Assembly: GCA_018882965.1 (NCBI GenBank)
Contig: VEQY01000022.1
Location: 1 to 44,588, forward strand
DNA from: Mycobacterium sp.
Lineage (GTDB): Bacteria > Actinomycetota > Actinomycetes > Mycobacteriales > Mycobacteriaceae
Reading direction: 5' to 3'
Length of the DNA: 44,588 nt
Below, in pieces: positions 41,675-44,588 of the stretch. Below the pieces are notes generated by a model. It saw only the letters and a program-made list of their open reading frames with translations, had not been told where the DNA came from and searched no databases. Within the stretch, counting starts at the first letter, position 1, and each line of letters starts with the position of its first letter. The position numbers and the translations under genes are program-made.

Positions 41675-41776
41675 GATTCCGATTCTCCGATCCGTCTCGA
41701 AGATGCTAGCCCCGCCGGCGCGGTACCGTCGGCGTCTGCAGGATCTCCCCTTCGCCGGCAAGGACATGTCCCGAGA
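41675..41776. promoter_or_regulatory. 102-bp divergent control region between the Mo-oxidoreductase operon and the FNT channel
   Basis: The two start codons point away from each other, so both promoters must lie largely here. I see no convincing -10/-35 pair or long inverted repeat by eye. The arrangement suggests common control of the oxidoreductase-CMD-permease operon and the channel gene. Confidence 0.5.
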
Positions 41777-42619
41777 ATGACTGACGCTGACGCCCAACCC
41801 CGTCCCCAGGACCTGTCCTCCGAGCACGTGATCGAGGAGTTGTCGCGCTACGGAATCCACCGCATCCGGGACACCTCCGTGCCGCAGATCATGGTGCTGT
41901 CGGTGATGGCGGGCGGTTTCATCACGATGGGTGCGCTGTTCTCGGTGCTGCTGTCCGAGCAGGTGCAAAGCCTCGGTCCGCGGTACCTGCTGCAGGGGCT
42001 GGGGTTCTCGGCCGGGTTCTTCTTCGTGATCCTGTCCGGGGCGATTCTGTTCACCGAGGCCAACGTGGTGTTGCCCTCGACCCTGCTGCTGCAGCACCCG
42101 AGGGTGTTTGTGCGTCGGCTGGTGCTGTTTTGGGTGTTGGCGCTGGTCGGCAACTTCATCGGCGCGGTGCTGACCAGTTGGCTGATCAGCCGGGCACAGG
42201 TCTATCCGCCCGAGATGCACGACACCCTGGCCGCGTTCGTCGCCAAGAAGATGTACTACCACTCGGTGGGCACGACCGAAGCCTGGTTCCAGGCGGTGCT
42301 CTCCGGTGCGCTGGCCAATTGGATGGTGGGCATGGCCGCGTTCTTCGCCACCATGGCGCGCACCATCATCAGCAAGTACATCTCGGTGTTCCTGGCCGTG
42401 ACGCTGTTCTGCGCGGCCAACTTCCAGCACAGCGTGGCCAACATGGCCTACTTCGGACTGATCTCGGCCCAGGGTGACGGTCCCGGCTGGCGGACCGCTC
42501 TGGAGTGGAACATCATCCCGGTCGGCATCGGCAATATGATCGGCGGAGCATTTCTGGTCGCGGTGCCCTTCGGCTACGCATTCCACACCGCCCACCGTGG
42601 AGCAGCAGAGAGCCGCTGA
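41777..42619 (+). CDS. Formate/nitrite transporter (FNT) family channel
   Basis: A 280-residue protein with six helices of the FNT fold (FocA/NirC/HSC). Recognisable parts are the first helix AGGFITMGALFSVLLS, the FFFVILSGAILFTEANVVLPS segment in the region of the first half-helix repeat, GALANWMVGMAAFFATMART with the conserved Asn, and the central His region FQHSVANMAYF, which holds the pore His. FNT channels pass formate, nitrite or hydrosulfide. The start ATG 41777 is divergent from the molybdenum oxidoreductase; frames continue far upstream of it but are only antisense coding to that gene. The product may supply or remove a small anion used by the oxidoreductase. Confidence 0.92.
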   Translation: MTDADAQPRPQDLSSEHVIEELSRYGIHRIRDTSVPQIMVLSVMAGGFITMGALFSVLLSEQVQSLGPRYLLQGLGFSAGFFFVILSGAILFTEANVVLPSTLLLQHPRVFVRRLVLFWVLALVGNFIGAVLTSWLISRAQVYPPEMHDTLAAFVAKKMYYHSVGTTEAWFQAVLSGALANWMVGMAAFFATMARTIISKYISVFLAVTLFCAANFQHSVANMAYFGLISAQGDGPGWRTALEWNIIPVGIGNMIGGAFLVAVPFGYAFHTAHRGAAESR

Positions 42620-42950
42620 GACCCTCAACCGGTCCGCTTGGATGACGCTCCGCGCGGGAGATTCCTGTCAGCCACCTCAGCAACAGCTTCGGTCGGTCAC
42701 AGCGACGCATGCTGACCTGGCTGGGGATTTGCGGACGACGGGGGCCACGATCGATGGGGGTGTCCACCAATCCCGGCGGACGTGGCAAGATGGCACCATC
42801 ACCGATGGACGTCGTCCTGCTCTGCTTCGACACCGGGTCGGTGTAACGCTGACCCCAGCGGCGTTGGCTGAGTAAACACGTTGTACTTTGCGACGCACAC
42901 CAGGGCCTGCGCACCGCGAAGCTCCGGAGAGGGTGGAGAGGGCTTAGGTG
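42620..42950. other. 331-bp intergenic region before the second PGRS gene
   Basis: No gene is supported here. Short open stretches on both strands lack ribosome sites and codon bias. The segment near 42860-42900 (TGAGTAAACACGTTGTACTTTG) is the only A/T-rich island and probably holds the promoter for the PGRS gene, but no clear -10/-35 pair stands out. GGAGAGGGTGGAGAGGG before the ATG at 42951 is the ribosome site. Confidence 0.4.
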
Positions 42951-44588
42951 ATGAGTTCATCAACCGCCTCGGGTCGCGACCGGTGGGCCGAAGCCGGCTG
43001 GATTCGGGTGCGTCCGCTCAAACCATTCCACCTGGGCCGGATTGCCGCGGTGGCGGTGGGTGTCGGTACGGCAGTTGCGTCGATGCAGGCGGTGGCGTTC
43101 GCCGATAGTCCGGGTCCGGAGTCGGGGTCCAGTGCGGTCTCGGGGTCGTCGGCGGACGGGGTCAAGGCGGAGGCGAGGTCTACCCGACCGGAGAGGTCGC
43201 GTTCGGCAGGCACGGGATCGGCTGGCTCGCGCGGGGTGGTCGCCGAACCGCCGGATTCCGATCGCGGCGGGTCCGGCCGTTCCGGTTCGCGCCACAGCAA
43301 ATCGGGGTCAGTCCGGGATCCGGGCCCTCGGGTTTCGGGCACTCCACGGACGGCGCGGGTCACGTCGGCTGTCGAGGCGCCGCCGGGTGCCGCTGGAGGT
43401 GCGACACAGACACCGGCAATTGCCGTGGCAGCCGCGTCGGCGGCGGAGCCGACGACACCGCCGATCTCGCGGGGGTCGGCATCGGCGCCGGCGGTCGGTG
43501 AAGTTTCCGGGTGGGGCACGCGCCCGCTGGATCGTGGCCCGCAGGTGCCCGCGGTGATGCCGCTGATCTTGGCGCAGACCGGGTTCGCGCGCCGCGAGGT
43601 GGGCCTGAAGTCCACCTCGGCTCGGGCGGCGAGCGCAGTCGGCGACGTGTGGCTGTTCGGCGACGGCACGGCAGAGCATCCCGACGGCGGGATCCTCATT
43701 GGAAACGGCTACTCGTGGACAGCGACGTCGTGCACGGGGACCACGGCCTGCACCGGCGGCAACGGCGGCCTGATCGGTAACGGCGGCAACGGCTACAACG
43801 GCGGCAACGGCGGCTCGGCGGGCTGGTTCGGCAACGGTGGCAATGGCGGCAATGGTGTGGCCGCCGCAACCGGCGGTAGCGGCGGCGACGGCGGTTCCGG
43901 CGGGTTGATCATCGGCAACGGCGGCAACGGCGGCTCAGGCGGGGCGGCCACCGCGGCCGGCGGCAGCGGAGGCGACGGCGGCACTGGCGGGAGCACGGGA
44001 CTGCTGTCGATCAGTGGTGACGGCGGATCGGGTGGCGACGGGGGAACCGGGCTGGCGGGTGCGATCGGCATCGACGCTCCGCCGTCAGGCGGATCCGGCG
44101 CCGACGGCGGAGCCGGCGGCCAGGGCGGGGCCGGCGGCCGAGGCGGCGCGGGTAGTTGGGTCTTCGGTGCCGGTGGCTCGGGCGGCTCCGGCGGAGCGGC
44201 CGGCGACGGTGGCCAGGGCGGCGACGGAGTAGATGGCGCCGATGCGAGCAACGCCGGTGCGGACGGCGGGGACGGCGGGAACGCCGGGAACGGCGGCGCC
44301 GGCGGCAACGGCGGGGTCGGCGGCAACGCCGGCGTAGGCCGCATTCTGTTCTTCATCTCCTCGGCGGGAGCCAATGGCACGGGCGGTACCGGTGGCGACG
44401 GTGGGGCCGGCGGCAGTGCGGGTGACGGCGGGGACGGCGCCGGCGGGCTCAACGGGAGCGGGGTCGTCCGCAGCGGCCAGGACGGCGGTCACGGTGGTGA
44501 CGGCGGCGCTGGAGGCGTCGGCGGTAGCGGCGGTCAGGGCGGCGCTGCCGGCAGCGGCGGCGCCGGCGGCACCACGGGCACCAACGGC
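42951..44588 (+). CDS. Sec-exported PGRS glycine-rich protein lacking a PE domain (3' end outside window)
   Basis: 546 codons are open from the ATG at 42951 to the window edge with no stop, so the protein is longer. The first 48 residues include a hydrophobic signal ([22 protein letters not shown], partly quoted; cleavage near AFA-D). A Ser/Arg/Pro-rich basic linker runs to about 240. The segment [20 protein letters not shown] and [19 protein letters not shown] then enters a long PGRS region, starting with [15 protein letters not shown]. No PE domain is present. The linker-to-PGRS junction is strikingly like that in the gene at 23362-25167. Whether an unrelated C-terminal domain follows is not visible. 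Likely surface or wall-associated. Confidence 0.85.
   Translation, partial: MSSSTASGRDRWAEAGWIRVRPLKPFHLGRIAAVAVGVGTAVASMQAVAFADSPGPESGSSAVSGSSADGVKAEARSTRPERSRSAGTGSAGSRGVVAEPPDSDRGGSGRSGSRHSKSGSVRDPGPRVSGTPRTARVTSAVEAPPGAAGGATQTPAIAVAAASAAEPTTPPISRGSASAPAVGEVSGWGTRPLDRGPQVPAVMPLILAQTGFARREVGLKSTSARAASAVGDVWLFGDGTAEHPDGGILIGNGYSWTATSCTGTTACTGGNGGLIGNGGNGYNGGNGGSAGWFGNGGNGGNGVAAATGGSGGDGGSGGLIIGNGGNGGSGGAATAAGGSGGDGGTGGSTGLLSISGDGGSGGDGGTGLAGAIGIDAPPSGGSGADGGAGGQGGAGGRGGAGSWVFGAGGSGGSGGAAGDGGQGGDGVDGADASNAGADGGDGGNAGNGGAGGNGGVGGNAGVGRILFFISSAGANGTGGTGGDGGAGGSAGDGGDGAGGLNGSGVVRSGQDGGHGGDGGAGGVGGSGGQGGAAGSGGAGGTTGTNG
43758..44588 (+). repeat. PGRS Gly-Gly-Xaa repeat tract (continues past the window)
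   Basis: At least 270 codons of GGNGG, GGSGG, GGDGG and GGAGG units, seen in the DNA as imperfect GGCGGCAACGGC-type repeats. A non-repetitive block about 44330-44370 ([15 protein letters not shown]) interrupts it, a pattern also seen in PE_PGRS proteins. Confidence 0.85.

Noticed and set aside
40559..41776. N-terminal extension of the FNT frame
   Set aside because: The extra 400 residues are His/Gln/Asp-rich and antisense to the Mo-oxidoreductase; the FNT fold begins right after the ATG at 41777.
41675..42628. N-terminal extension of the Mo-oxidoreductase frame
   Set aside because: The extension is antisense to the FNT gene and has no domain; MVAGSPDP at 41674 with GGAGAA upstream is the natural start.
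42797..42875. Short plus-strand frames before the second PGRS gene
   Set aside because: Too short, no ribosome site and no resemblance to a known peptide.
43793..44452. Minus-strand Pro-rich frame at the right edge
   Set aside because: Antisense image of the plus-strand PGRS tract, without a plausible start.
43758..44588. Regular DNA repeats considered as a CRISPR array or minisatellite
   Set aside because: The unit is short and imperfect, in frame and encodes GGx repeats; there are no constant repeats with unique spacers.

Overview
The window is high-GC actinobacterial DNA that reads as a Mycobacterium/Mycolicibacterium chromosome. Close matches to known mycobacterial proteins support this: GabD2 (Rv1731-like), the multicopper oxidase MmcO (Rv0846c-like), an Rv2525c-like Tat-exported DUF1906 protein, a WS/DGAT acyltransferase and two glycine-rich PGRS proteins. 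I see no tRNA, rRNA, CRISPR array, insertion sequence or prophage gene. Coding density is high, with many 1-20 bp gaps, 4-bp start/stop overlaps and convergent 3' overlaps.

Layout. 1-5.5 kb: edge of a minus-strand gene, an exported Ala/Ser-rich protein with a C-terminal membrane anchor, a NarL-type two-component pair, an APC permease and a LOG-family protein. 5.6-10 kb (minus): gabD2, then a small ORF, an SDR oxidoreductase and the copper oxidase as a probable operon behind an inverted repeat. 10.1-16.5 kb: an exported GH1 enzyme with an Ig/cadherin-like N-terminal module, a bacterial pentameric ligand-gated ion channel (minus), DoxX, WS/DGAT and enoyl-CoA hydratase. 16.5-22 kb (minus): four exported proteins in one direction (GH6, GH78-like, DUF1906, L,D-transpeptidase-like), starting from a probable leaderless promoter. 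22.1-25.2 kb: an MFS transporter converging on a Sec-exported PGRS protein. 25.3-35.7 kb (plus): fused HadA/HadB-type dehydratase, TVP38/DedA membrane protein, a photolyase homologue with its two domains in reversed order, a sedolisin protease coupled to a double zinc-ribbon membrane protein, a small exported protein, GH3 glucosidase and a lipoprotein-type beta-carbonic anhydrase. 35.7-42.6 kb: CutC and a coiled-coil M15-like peptidase (minus), a probably frameshifted small exported gene, then an APC permease/CMD/membrane-bound molybdenum oxidoreductase operon divergent from an FNT channel. 42.9 kb to the edge: a second PGRS protein, running out of the window.

A large share of the genes act outside the membrane: four glycoside hydrolases, two peptidoglycan-type enzymes, a copper oxidase, a sedolisin, a carbonic anhydrase, a ligand-gated channel and two PGRS proteins. 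This looks like an accessory surface/secretome region typical of an environmental mycobacterium. The most notable items are the domain-swapped photolyase, the ligand-gated channel, the pair of PGRS proteins that carry a Sec signal in place of a PE domain, and the Mo-oxidoreductase/CMD/permease cassette facing an FNT channel.
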